Assembly (NCBI GenBank): GCA_033763435.1
Contig: JANRKN010000039.1
Location: 1-21,246, forward strand
From: JANRKN01 sp033763435
Lineage (GTDB): Bacteria; Planctomycetota; Phycisphaerae; Phycisphaerales; UBA1924
Length of the DNA stretch: 21,246 nt
Direction: 5' to 3'
Part shown: piece by piece, positions 6,562-14,411 of the stretch
How the letters are laid out: each line of letters begins with the position of its first letter
Position numbering within the stretch: the first letter of the stretch is position 1
Notes under the pieces: generated by a model
What the model saw: the letters and a program-made list of their open reading frames with translations, nothing else
The model's database searches: none
Told to the model about the DNA's origin: nothing
Made by a program: the position numbers and the translations under genes

Positions 6562-8382
6562 GTGCGAGCGGCGGTGTGTGCTTTGGTCGGCGTGACAGGT
6601 CTGGCGACGGGCCTGGCGCACGCGCAGGCGATCGCGTTCGAGGAAGCGTCGGAGCGGCTCGGGCTGGGCGCAATCAACGCCGCGCGGGCGTGCTTCGTCG
6701 ATCTCAACGGCGATGGTCGACCCGATGTCGTCGTGCGCGACCGTGCGCAGGGCGAACGCCCGGGGATCTTTCTCAACGTGCCGGGCAAGGACGGCGCGGG
6801 TGCGCAGCTCGTCGAAGTTGCCGACACGGGGCTGCCCGCACCCGCGAGCGCGGACGTGATCGTGTTTGCCGACCTTGACGACGATGGGCTCGCCGACGCG
6901 ATGCTCGCGCGGAACCTCGAGCCCGGCAAGCCCGCCGCGAATCCGCCGGTCGAGCCCTCGCGTACGGCGTGGTTCAAGGGGCTGGGCGAAGGGCGCTTCG
7001 GGCCCGCGCAGGTGATCGAGGCTGCCAAGCCCGCGACGACCTGCGCGATTGCCGTGGGCGACGCGAACGGCGACGGGCTCGCGGACCTCTACCTGGGCAA
7101 CTGGTACACGAGCTACGGGCAGAGCATGGAGGCGTTCACGAACGACCTGCTCGTGCAGAGGCGCGACGCCTCGGGCGCGGTGCGGTTCGAGCGCGTCGCG
7201 CTGCCCGAGGACGCGGAGACGTTCAGCGAAGAGCGCGACGCGGCGGGGCGCCCGACGTACGGCGTTGCGATGTTCAGGCTTGCGCCGCGGGAGCCGGTCG
7301 CGCTGCTGGAGCTCAACTACGGACGGCGCGCGAACCGGCTCTGGGTCCGGCGCGGCGACGCGTTCGCGGACGCGGGCGCAGAGCTCGGCGTCGACGGCGA
7401 TGCCGACCGCTCGGGCGCATACCCCGCGTGGCTCAAGGAGCGCGCGAAGACCGACCCGCGCTTTGATCGCGCGGACGAGAAGCCCTATCGCTCGCACGGC
7501 AACACGTTCGACGCGGCGATCGCCGACCTCAACGACGACGGGCTTTTCGATCTCGTCCTCGCCGAGATCACCCATGGTTGGGCGGGGCCCTCGAGTGACC
7601 GCACACGGATCCTGCTGCGCTCGGGCGAGGCGGGGCCCTTCGCCGCGATCACGCCCAACCCGCTCGACCGCGCGCCGACTGATGCCGACGTGCGCAACTG
7701 GAATCAAGGCGATCTGTTCGCCGAGGCGGGCGACCTCAACAACGACGGGCTGCAGGACGTGCTTGTCTCCAGCGGCGAATACCCCGACCGCCAGCAGCTC
7801 CGCGTCTGGAAACAGACCGACGCGCGCGGGTTTGCCGACGTCACGAACTGGTCGGGTCTCAACGTCGACGGCGGCCAGCAACTCTCGCTCGCGGATGTCG
7901 ACCTCGACGGCGATCTCGACCTGCTCGTGGGCCAAGGGTTCAACCGCTTCACGCCGGACCAGGTTTCCGGTCGCACGCCCAAGCTGCGACTGTACGTGAA
8001 TCAGACCGTCGAACGCCGACGCCAGCGCCGAGCGACCGGGCTCGAGATCGCGGGCGCGGATTCGAACGCGCTCTCGATCACGATCGCCGGGCCCGGGCGC
8101 GGGGCCAACCGTGCGGGGCTGGGCACGGTCGTCTCCGTCAAGTTCAGCCCGGGCCAGTCGGCTGGAGCGTCGTCGGGAACTCGCACCGCCTGGCGGCAGG
8201 TGATGGGCCCGGGCGGGCATTCGGGCAAGCAGCGCGACACGGTGCTGCACGTCGGGCTGGGCGAAGCGCAGAGCGCAGCCGAGGTGACGGTCTTCTGGCC
8301 CGATGGCTCAACCTCGACGCTGCGCGACGTGCCCGCGGGCCGGCACGTGATCCGCCCCTCCGAGGCCGATCAGCCGAAGTAG
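6562..8382 (+). CDS. Secreted FG-GAP/VCBS-repeat protein with C-terminal ASPIC/UnbV domain
   Basis: From the GTG at 6562 this is a 606-residue exported protein. The first 21 residues form a short Sec signal peptide with a likely cut after Ala-His-Ala. Six calcium-binding-type repeats follow with the D-x-[ND]-x-D-G-x-x-D pattern, at Asp47, Asp104, Asp167, Asp322, Asp391 and Asp445. Such repeats build an integrin-alpha-like beta-propeller. Residues of about 515-600 match the ASPIC/UnbV domain: a Gly-rich start, the RQVMGPGGHSGKQ segment and the late VFWPDGSTS-T-L motif. FG-GAP plus ASPIC proteins are common in planctomycetes and Bacteroidota, mostly without known function. It follows the coiled-coil gene by 17 bases. 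Its 3' end overlaps the convergent glycogen phosphorylase gene by 13 bases. Confidence 0.85.
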   Translation: MRAAVCALVGVTGLATGLAHAQAIAFEEASERLGLGAINAARACFVDLNGDGRPDVVVRDRAQGERPGIFLNVPGKDGAGAQLVEVADTGLPAPASADVIVFADLDDDGLADAMLARNLEPGKPAANPPVEPSRTAWFKGLGEGRFGPAQVIEAAKPATTCAIAVGDANGDGLADLYLGNWYTSYGQSMEAFTNDLLVQRRDASGAVRFERVALPEDAETFSEERDAAGRPTYGVAMFRLAPREPVALLELNYGRRANRLWVRRGDAFADAGAELGVDGDADRSGAYPAWLKERAKTDPRFDRADEKPYRSHGNTFDAAIADLNDDGLFDLVLAEITHGWAGPSSDRTRILLRSGEAGPFAAITPNPLDRAPTDADVRNWNQGDLFAEAGDLNNDGLQDVLVSSGEYPDRQQLRVWKQTDARGFADVTNWSGLNVDGGQQLSLADVDLDGDLDLLVGQGFNRFTPDQVSGRTPKLRLYVNQTVERRRQRRATGLEIAGADSNALSITIAGPGRGANRAGLGTVVSVKFSPGQSAGASSGTRTAWRQVMGPGGHSGKQRDTVLHVGLGEAQSAAEVTVFWPDGSTSTLRDVPAGRHVIRPSEADQPK

Positions 8383-10106
8383 GCCTTCACGACGTACTGC
8401 TGCATCATCCGGTGCGTGGTGAAGAAGCTCGCATTGATCGCGATGCACGAGCGCATCACGCGCCCCCACGCCTCAGCATCGCCGGCACGCCCATAGAACG
8501 TCGGCAGGATCTCGCGCTCGAGCGTGGTGTACAGGCTCTCAGCATCGCGCGACCAGCGCCCGGGGTCGTCGTCGAGCGTCGCTTCGCCGATCGGCCAGCC
8601 CGTGACGCCCGGCACGCACCCTTCGACCCACCAGCCGTCGAGCGTCGAGAGCTGGGGCACGCCGTTGGCCGCGGCCTTCATGCCGCTGGTGCCGCTGGCT
8701 TCGAGCGGCGGCTGGGGCGTGTTGAGCCACAGGTCCACGCCCCCGACCATGCGCTTGCAGAGGTCAAAGTCGTACTCGGGCAGGTAGACGAGCTTCACGT
8801 GATCGCGGAGCGTGGGAATCAGCCGCAGGATCTTCTGGATGATCTCCTTCCCGTGATGGTCCTTGGGGTGGGCCTTACCGGCATAGATCACCTGCAGCGG
8901 GCCCGCGTCGCGCGAGATGCGCGCGAGACGATCCGGATCCGCGAGCAGGAGGTCCGGGCGCTTGTAGCCCGTCGCCCGGCGGGCAAAGCCGATCGTGAAC
9001 GCGCTCTCGCTGAAGCCCGCGGCTGTCTGCCCCCCGGTCTGGCCCCCGGCCTGCGCGTTGACGAACTCGATCAGCGCGCGCTTGGCCTGGTCGTGCGCCT
9101 GGCGCAGGTCGCGCGTGGGGATGCCCAGCACCGAGCGCAGCGAGGCGTTGTCGGTCCGCCAGCCGGGGACTCGCGCATCGAGCAGTTCGGCCATCGGCGC
9201 GCTGACCCACGTCGACAGGTGCACGCCGTTGGTGATCGAGTCCACGTCGTAGTTGGGGAACATCCGCCGCGAGACCTCGCCGTGGGTCTTCGCGACGCCG
9301 TTGACGTACCGCGAGAGGTTCAGCGCGGCATACGTCGTGTTGTACAGGCCCTCGTGCTGGAACAGGTCCGCGCGCTCGAGCACCGTGCCCGGGCCCAGCA
9401 CCTCACGCACCGTGTCCATCCCGAAGCGGTCGTGACCGGCGGGGATCGGCGTGTGCGTCGTGAACACACACTTGCTGCGGACGAACTCAATGTCGTCGGC
9501 GCGGATGACGTCGGGCCCGGGCGTTCGGCCCGTCTCCACCAGCCTCCGGCGAAGGATCTCCGCGACCAGCAGCGAGGCGTGCCCCTCGTTCATGTGATAG
9601 CGCGTGACGGGCGCAAGCTTGAGATAGGGCGTGAGCGCGTCGAGCATCCGCACGCCGCCGATCCCGAGGATCGCTTCCTGGCGCAGGCGATACGACCAAT
9701 CGCCGCCATAGAGCTGGCCCGTGAGCGCGCGGTCCTCGGGCGTGTTCTCGGGCAGGTCGGCATCAAGGAAGAAGACGGGGATCTCTTCGCCGTGCGTGCC
9801 GCCGGTGACTTCGTACTTCCATGCGCGGAGCACGACGGGCCGGCCGCAGATCTCGACCACGGCGCGCGCGGGCAGCTCTTCGAGCTTGTCCGCAGGATTC
9901 CACGCGACCGCGCTCTCCTGCTGCCAGCCCGTGTCGTCCAGGCGCTGCTGGAAATAGCCCGCGCGGTGCAGCAGCGTGACGGCGACGAAGGGCAGGCCCA
10001 TGTCCGCCGCAGCGCGGACCGAATCGCCCGCGAGCATGCCCAAGCCCCCCGAGTAGCTCGGGACGCGCGGGTCGACGCCGATCTCCATCGAGAAGTACGC
10101 GATCAT
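8370..10106 (-). CDS. glgP: Alpha-glucan (glycogen) phosphorylase, short GT35 type
   Basis: This 578-residue enzyme would split terminal alpha-1,4 glucose from glycogen with phosphate, giving glucose 1-phosphate. It starts with IAYFSMEIG and PSYSGGLGMLAGD, the hallmarks of the shorter phosphorylase family (about 550-850 residues) that lacks the regulatory N-terminus of the muscle/E. coli type. Other family segments are YHMNEGHASLL, FTTHTPIPAGHDRF, a glycan-site NGVHLSTW and FARRATGYKR. The pyridoxal-phosphate lysine is Lys477 in EASGTSGMKAAANG. The family is usually EASGTGNMK, so the two residues before Met are changed to Ser-Gly, as in the short type. A short Gly/Gln-rich insert (QAGGQTGGQT) lies mid-protein. 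It follows pheA by 55 bases on the same strand. No strong SD was seen at the ATG. Confidence 0.92.
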   Translation of the reverse strand: MIAYFSMEIGVDPRVPSYSGGLGMLAGDSVRAAADMGLPFVAVTLLHRAGYFQQRLDDTGWQQESAVAWNPADKLEELPARAVVEICGRPVVLRAWKYEVTGGTHGEEIPVFFLDADLPENTPEDRALTGQLYGGDWSYRLRQEAILGIGGVRMLDALTPYLKLAPVTRYHMNEGHASLLVAEILRRRLVETGRTPGPDVIRADDIEFVRSKCVFTTHTPIPAGHDRFGMDTVREVLGPGTVLERADLFQHEGLYNTTYAALNLSRYVNGVAKTHGEVSRRMFPNYDVDSITNGVHLSTWVSAPMAELLDARVPGWRTDNASLRSVLGIPTRDLRQAHDQAKRALIEFVNAQAGGQTGGQTAAGFSESAFTIGFARRATGYKRPDLLLADPDRLARISRDAGPLQVIYAGKAHPKDHHGKEIIQKILRLIPTLRDHVKLVYLPEYDFDLCKRMVGGVDLWLNTPQPPLEASGTSGMKAAANGVPQLSTLDGWWVEGCVPGVTGWPIGEATLDDDPGRWSRDAESLYTTLEREILPTFYGRAGDAEAWGRVMRSCIAINASFFTTHRMMQQYVVKAYFG

Positions 10107-10161
10107 GACCGGAGCCTAGGTGCGTTGCACGCCGTTTGATGGGCGCCCGGCCTTGACCTGA

Positions 10162-11412
10162 TCACAGGATCCGCTTGCTGCGCGGGTACGAGCCCATCAC
10201 GACCAGCTCCTGGCAGTGCGTGCGGGCCTCTTCGATCGCCGCGGCCATCGAGGGGCTCGAGACATGGCCCTGCGCGTCGATGAAGAACGTGTAGGTCCAG
10301 TTGGTGCGCCCGCTCGGGCGCTTGTCGATGTGCGAGAGGTTGATCCCCGCACGTTCGAAGACCTGCAGCACGTGCACCAGCGCGCCGGGCTTGTCCTGCG
10401 TGTTGAACATGATCGAGGTCTTGTCGTCGCCCGAGGCGTCGACCTTCTGGCGCCCGATCACGAAGAAGCGCGTGAGGTTGTTGGGGTTGTCTTCGATGCG
10501 CTCGAAGAGGACCTTGAGGCCGTAGATCTGCCCGGCGAGCTCCGACCCGATCGCCGCGCTGCCCGGCTCGGCGCCGATCGACATCGCGGTCTGATGCTCT
10601 TCAAACGCCGTCTTGGCCGCGCGGCTCGAAGAGGCGGCGGGCACGAGCTCCGCGCCCGGGAACTGCGTCGCGAGCCAGTTCCGGCACTGGCTGAACACCT
10701 CGGGCTTGGAGTGGATCCGGCGGATCTGCTTGGGTGAGCAGTTGGCCAGGAGTGCGTGATGCACCTCGAGCTGCACCTCGGCGCAGATCGTGACTTCGCC
10801 GCGGAGATTCAAGAAGCTGTCGAGCGTCTCGGCCACGCCGCCGTGCGTCGAGTTCTCGATCGGCACGAGCCCGTAGTTCACGTGCCCGCGCTGCACCTCG
10901 GTGAAGACGCCCGCGATCTCGTGCAGGTCTTCGAACTCCACGCTCTTGCCGAACTGCTTCACGGCCGCGAGGTGCGAGTAGCTCCCGGGCGGGCCCAGGT
11001 ACCCGACCCGCAGCGGCTGCTGAAGCGTGAAACTGCCCGACATCAGCTCACGATAGATCGCCTCCAGCGACCGATCGGGCAGCGGGCCCGTGTTCGACTG
11101 GATCGCCCGATCGAGCACCTCGGCCTCGCGGTGCGGCGCATACACAGGGAGCCCCGCGGCGCGCTTGTACTTGCCCACCTCCACCACCAGGCTCGCACGC
11201 TCGTTGAGAATCTTCACGAGCTTCTTGTCAATGTCGTTGATCCGCGCGCGGATCTGCGCCAGGTCAATCCCCGCGCGGAGCTGCCCCGCGCTCGGGCTCG
11301 GGCCCGTCTCGACCTTCACGCCCTTGACGGCCCGGGCGGGCTTCTTCGGGCCCCCGGACTTGCCGCTGGACTTGCCGTTGGGGGCCTTCGAGGTTTTCGC
11401 GCGCTTCGCCAT
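10162..11412 (-). CDS. pheA: Bifunctional chorismate mutase/prephenate dehydratase (P-protein)
   Basis: This 416-residue enzyme turns chorismate into prephenate and then phenylpyruvate, the committed route to phenylalanine. Residues 1-45 are a Lys/Ser/Gly-rich basic tail. The chorismate mutase helical domain spans about 48-130 (RARINDIDKKLVKILNERA). The prephenate dehydratase domain spans about 134-318, with YLGPPGSYSH, the VPIENSTHGGV motif and the catalytic Thr-Arg-Phe at 314-316. The ACT regulatory domain is at about 331-413, with GALV (343-346) and an ESRP-equivalent DKRPS (363-367) that binds phenylalanine, so feedback inhibition is likely. ATG 11412 was chosen because GGGAG (11418-11422) lies 5 bases upstream; the open frame further upstream is not family-like. 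Confidence 0.95.
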   Translation of the reverse strand: MAKRAKTSKAPNGKSSGKSGGPKKPARAVKGVKVETGPSPSAGQLRAGIDLAQIRARINDIDKKLVKILNERASLVVEVGKYKRAAGLPVYAPHREAEVLDRAIQSNTGPLPDRSLEAIYRELMSGSFTLQQPLRVGYLGPPGSYSHLAAVKQFGKSVEFEDLHEIAGVFTEVQRGHVNYGLVPIENSTHGGVAETLDSFLNLRGEVTICAEVQLEVHHALLANCSPKQIRRIHSKPEVFSQCRNWLATQFPGAELVPAASSSRAAKTAFEEHQTAMSIGAEPGSAAIGSELAGQIYGLKVLFERIEDNPNNLTRFFVIGRQKVDASGDDKTSIMFNTQDKPGALVHVLQVFERAGINLSHIDKRPSGRTNWTYTFFIDAQGHVSSPSMAAAIEEARTHCQELVVMGSYPRSKRIL

Positions 11413-11605
11413 GCCGACTCCCTGCCTGAATTCCCCCCGAACATCGACCATCCTAGAGAGGTCCGTGAGCGGTTCTGCCCCCGGGCACGCGCAGGAATCG
11501 CGCGATCGGTCGGGCAATCGGCGATCCGGACCGCAATCAGCGCCCCGCCGGTCCGAAGTATCCTGAGGAGCATCGAAGTCCTTTCCACCTTTGCCCAAGG
11601 CCCGC
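11413..11605. promoter_or_regulatory. Divergent promoter region between pheA and a membrane protein gene
   Basis: This 193-base gap separates two divergent genes. For the plus gene, TATCCT (11559-11564) is a possible -10 box 41 bases before the ATG. For pheA, TAGGAT (plus-strand 11451-11456) is a possible -10. Neither has a good -35. No attenuator-like leader peptide rich in Phe codons was seen upstream of pheA. Confidence 0.3.
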
Positions 11606-12637
11606 ATGCACGCAAGCCTGTCCACACTCAGCCTCAACGCGATCCCCGATCCCTCGGCGCTGCTCCAGCGCATCTCGACGGGCGTCGCGGGCTTGGGCGA
11701 TATGACCGTCGCGGCCCACACCATCGCATGGGGCTCGCTGCTGGCCGGGCTCCTGCTCTGGCTCTTCGGGCACAAGCTCATCAAGCCGATCTTCGCGCTC
11801 GCGGGCCTCGTCGGCGGCGCGATGACCATCGGCACGATCATCCACCCGATGCTCCCCGAGCAGGTCCTCGGCGCGCCCAGCGCCTGGGCCGCGCTCGCGA
11901 TCGGCGGCGTCTTCGGACTGCTCGCGGGCTTCGTCCTCTATCGCTTCGCGATGGCCTTCGCGGGCGGCATCGTCTTCGCGACCGTCGGCCTGCTGGGCGC
12001 CGCGGCGTACGTCCACCACTCCTCGGGCAACCTCCCCTCGCTCATCGACTCGTTCACCGCTCCCACTCCTCCCGCAACTCCGAGTGAGTCCGCCTCGCCC
12101 GGATCTCCCGCGGCGTCCGAACGGCAGGCCGCGCTCTGGCTCGCCGCATGGCAGGCCGAGCAGACCGCGCCCCCGGGCGAGGGAGTGTCGAAGGTGCTCT
12201 CAAGCCCCGAAGCCCAGAAGGCCGCGGACGCGATCGCGGAGTTTGCCGCGACCGCACGCGAGCGTGCGTCGGCAATCGGCGCGGACCTCAAGGCCAAGTT
12301 CGACGCGCTGGCGCCGCGTGATCAGCTCATCATCTCGGGCGGCGGCGTGCTGGGCGGGCTCATCGGTCTGCTCGCGGGGCTCGTCAAGCCCAAGAAGACG
12401 GCCGCGATTCTCTCCGCGCTGCTCGGTTCAGCGATCGCGCTCGTCAGCCTCACCTGGACCAGTCGCGAGTACGACCTGCCCTTTGCGAGCTATTTGCAGC
12501 ACACGCCGATGCGCTGGCTCGGGCTCTGGCTGATCACCGCGGGCGTGGGGCTGGCGATCCAGCTCTCGATGATGAAGAAGCTCCCGCCGCCGCCGGTCGC
12601 ATCGGGCGACAAGCCCGCGCCGAACAAGCCCGCCTGA
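11606..12637 (+). CDS. Seven-helix membrane protein of unknown function
   Basis: This 343-residue protein has predicted membrane segments at about 41-55, 62-80, 94-113, 117-136, 241-260, 265-283 and 304-321. The first four are Gly/Ala-rich and compact, somewhat like the TMEM198/DUF4203 type of fold, but this match is by eye only. Residues 148-235 form a loop: first Pro/Ser/Thr-rich, then an Ala-rich helical part. The last 20 residues are Pro/Lys-rich and probably cytoplasmic. ATG 11606 was chosen because AAGG (11597-11600) lies 5 bases upstream; a TTG at 11591 is a possible alternative. It stands alone, divergent from pheA and convergent with nuoN. No function is suggested by its neighbours. 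Confidence 0.75.
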   Translation: MHASLSTLSLNAIPDPSALLQRISTGVAGLGDMTVAAHTIAWGSLLAGLLLWLFGHKLIKPIFALAGLVGGAMTIGTIIHPMLPEQVLGAPSAWAALAIGGVFGLLAGFVLYRFAMAFAGGIVFATVGLLGAAAYVHHSSGNLPSLIDSFTAPTPPATPSESASPGSPAASERQAALWLAAWQAEQTAPPGEGVSKVLSSPEAQKAADAIAEFAATARERASAIGADLKAKFDALAPRDQLIISGGGVLGGLIGLLAGLVKPKKTAAILSALLGSAIALVSLTWTSREYDLPFASYLQHTPMRWLGLWLITAGVGLAIQLSMMKKLPPPPVASGDKPAPNKPA

Positions 12638-12663
12638 TCGGATCGGCGTACTCCAGAAACAAA

Positions 12664-12700
12664 CACGCCCCGGGCGAAGGCGCCTGGGGCGTGGTGTTTT
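12664..12700. terminator. Two-way hairpin terminator between the membrane protein gene and nuoN
   Basis: Arms 12664-12676 and 12681-12693 pair over 13 bp with one G-U wobble, closed by a 4-base loop. TTTT at 12697-12700 follows on the plus strand, and TTTGTTT follows on the minus strand. It lies 26 bases from both the plus gene stop (12637) and the nuoN stop (12720), as expected for a shared terminator. Confidence 0.8.
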
Positions 12701-12719
12701 CAGGAATGAGTGAGAGGCG

Positions 12720-14411
12720 TCACTCGGCCCGAGAGACCTGCGTGCCGGGCGTCTCGGGGGCGTTCTGAGGCGCGGCTTCCGCCTGGGCCTTGGGCTTGCT
12801 GTACAGGCCAGCTTGGCGCGACTGATCCATGAGCATCGACGCGACGAACGAGAGCGCGACGACACCGCCGGCCGACAGCAGCCCCGCGAACGCGCGGCTC
12901 GGGAACTCCGTGCCGCGGGCCTGACGCGAGTCTTCGGTGGGCGCCTCGACGAAGCAGGCCCACACCAGCCGCAGGTAGTAGTACGCGCTGATGGCCGAGT
13001 TGAGGCCCAGCACGATCACGAGCGTGATCTCGCCCGCGCTGATGGCGCTGGTAAAGAGCGGGAACTTGCCCCAGAAGCCCAGCAGCGGCGGGAAGCCCAG
13101 CAGGCCCAGCGAGCAGATGACCATCGTCCAGCCGAGCGCGGGGTGCGTCTTGCAGAGGCCCTTGAGGCCATCGACGGTCTCGACCTCGCCCGGCTCGGCG
13201 CTGTCCTTGCGGTCGCGCTCGAGCGAGGCGACGACGGCGAACGCGCCGAGGTTCATGACGCCGTAGGCCAGCAGGTAGAACAGCACGGCCGAGACGCCGT
13301 TCTTGGCAAAGCTCGCCGGGTCGTTGCCCGGGCCGACGATCACGCCGACGAGCATGTAGCCCGAGTGCGCGATCGAGGAGTACGCGAGCATGCGCTTGAC
13401 GGAGGTCTGATAGATCGCAAGCACGTTGCCGACGGTCATCGTGAGCGCCGCGACCACCCACAGCGTGAGCCGGAGCGTTTCGGGCAGTGCCGAGCCGCCC
13501 GCGACGGGCTTGACGACGCCCGTGCCCAGCGCGCCCGCGGGCGAGCTGCCGGGCCCGTACGCCCAGCCGACCATGCCCGCCAGCAGCAGCAGACCGACGA
13601 AGCCGGCGGTCTTGGGCACGAACGCGAGGAACGCCGAGACCTGGGCCGAGGCACCCTCGTACACGTCGGCGGTGTAGAAGTGCATCGGGACCGCGGCGAT
13701 CTTGAACGCCAAGCCCAGCACCGCGAGCACCAGGCCCGCGAGCGCGATGCCGTTGATGCCCTGGGTGGTGAAGTGCTGATGGATGGCGTTGAAGTTGGTG
13801 GAGCCGGTGCCGCCGTAGATGAGCGCGAAGCCGTAGAGGAAGACGGCCGCGCCGAGCGCGCCCAGGAAGAAGTACTTGACGCCCGCCTCCTGGCTCTTGC
13901 CCTTGGTGCCGCCCGCGGCGCCCGACATCACGACCATGATGTACGTCGGGAGGCTCGTGAGCTCGAGCGCGAGGAACAGCCAGATCAGGTCGTCGGCCGA
14001 GGCGCAGAGCATCAGGCCCGTCAGCGAGAACAGGAAGAACGCATAGAACTCGGCCCGGTTGCTGCGGAGCGCATCAAAGCGCGAGCGCCCTGAGGCGATG
14101 AGCTTCTCTTCGGCGCGGTCGACGCTGCCCGCGACGACCAGCGCGAGCATCAGGCCCACGCCCGCGATCATCACCTTGACGAACGGCACCATGCCGGGCA
14201 GATAAGTCTGCCCGCCGGTCGAAGGGTCGGTCACGCCGGGCAGAGGCGTCGTCGTCGCCGCGAGCACCCCCGCGGCCGCGAGGCCCACGATCGCCACGAG
14301 GTTGCACAGCTTCCGCACCGCGCGGGCGGGCGAAAGACCCAGCACCATCACCACGCAGGTCGCGATGAACAGCGCGATCTCGGGCCAAAGAAACGCCAAA
14401 CGATCGGTCAT
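12720..14411 (-). CDS. nuoN: NADH-quinone oxidoreductase (complex I) subunit N
   Basis: This 563-residue antiporter-like membrane subunit is one of the three proton-channel proteins of complex I. Conserved charged residues are visible: Glu150 in LALELTSLPTY (helix 5), Lys237 in AFKIAAVPMHFYTADVYEG and Lys267 in FVPKTAGF. The charged loop at about 97-121 (RAEEKLIASGRSRFDALRS) and the Pro/Gly-rich loop of about 285-310 are longer than in E. coli NuoN (about 485 residues). The C-terminus has an extra tail after the last helix, rich in Ala, Gln and Glu. Its ATG overlaps the nuoM stop as ATGA, so translation is coupled. It is the last gene of nuoJKLMN. Confidence 0.95.
   Translation of the reverse strand: MTDRLAFLWPEIALFIATCVVMVLGLSPARAVRKLCNLVAIVGLAAAGVLAATTTPLPGVTDPSTGGQTYLPGMVPFVKVMIAGVGLMLALVVAGSVDRAEEKLIASGRSRFDALRSNRAEFYAFFLFSLTGLMLCASADDLIWLFLALELTSLPTYIMVVMSGAAGGTKGKSQEAGVKYFFLGALGAAVFLYGFALIYGGTGSTNFNAIHQHFTTQGINGIALAGLVLAVLGLAFKIAAVPMHFYTADVYEGASAQVSAFLAFVPKTAGFVGLLLLAGMVGWAYGPGSSPAGALGTGVVKPVAGGSALPETLRLTLWVVAALTMTVGNVLAIYQTSVKRMLAYSSIAHSGYMLVGVIVGPGNDPASFAKNGVSAVLFYLLAYGVMNLGAFAVVASLERDRKDSAEPGEVETVDGLKGLCKTHPALGWTMVICSLGLLGFPPLLGFWGKFPLFTSAISAGEITLVIVLGLNSAISAYYYLRLVWACFVEAPTEDSRQARGTEFPSRAFAGLLSAGGVVALSFVASMLMDQSRQAGLYSKPKAQAEAAPQNAPETPGTQVSRAE

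Noticed and set aside
5021..6673. A 550-residue minus-strand open frame opposite the coiled-coil gene
   Set aside because: Arg/Leu-rich shadow of a high-GC coiled-coil gene; the plus frame has a proper SD, heptads and a linked downstream gene.
10162..11841. PheA starting at 11841 (559 residues)
   Set aside because: The extra ~143 residues read through the divergent promoter and into the neighbouring gene; the SD and domain order support 11412.
12813..14093. A 426-residue plus-strand open frame rich in Arg, Glu and His
   Set aside because: It is antisense to nuoN, whose conserved residues are all present; no SD or family match.
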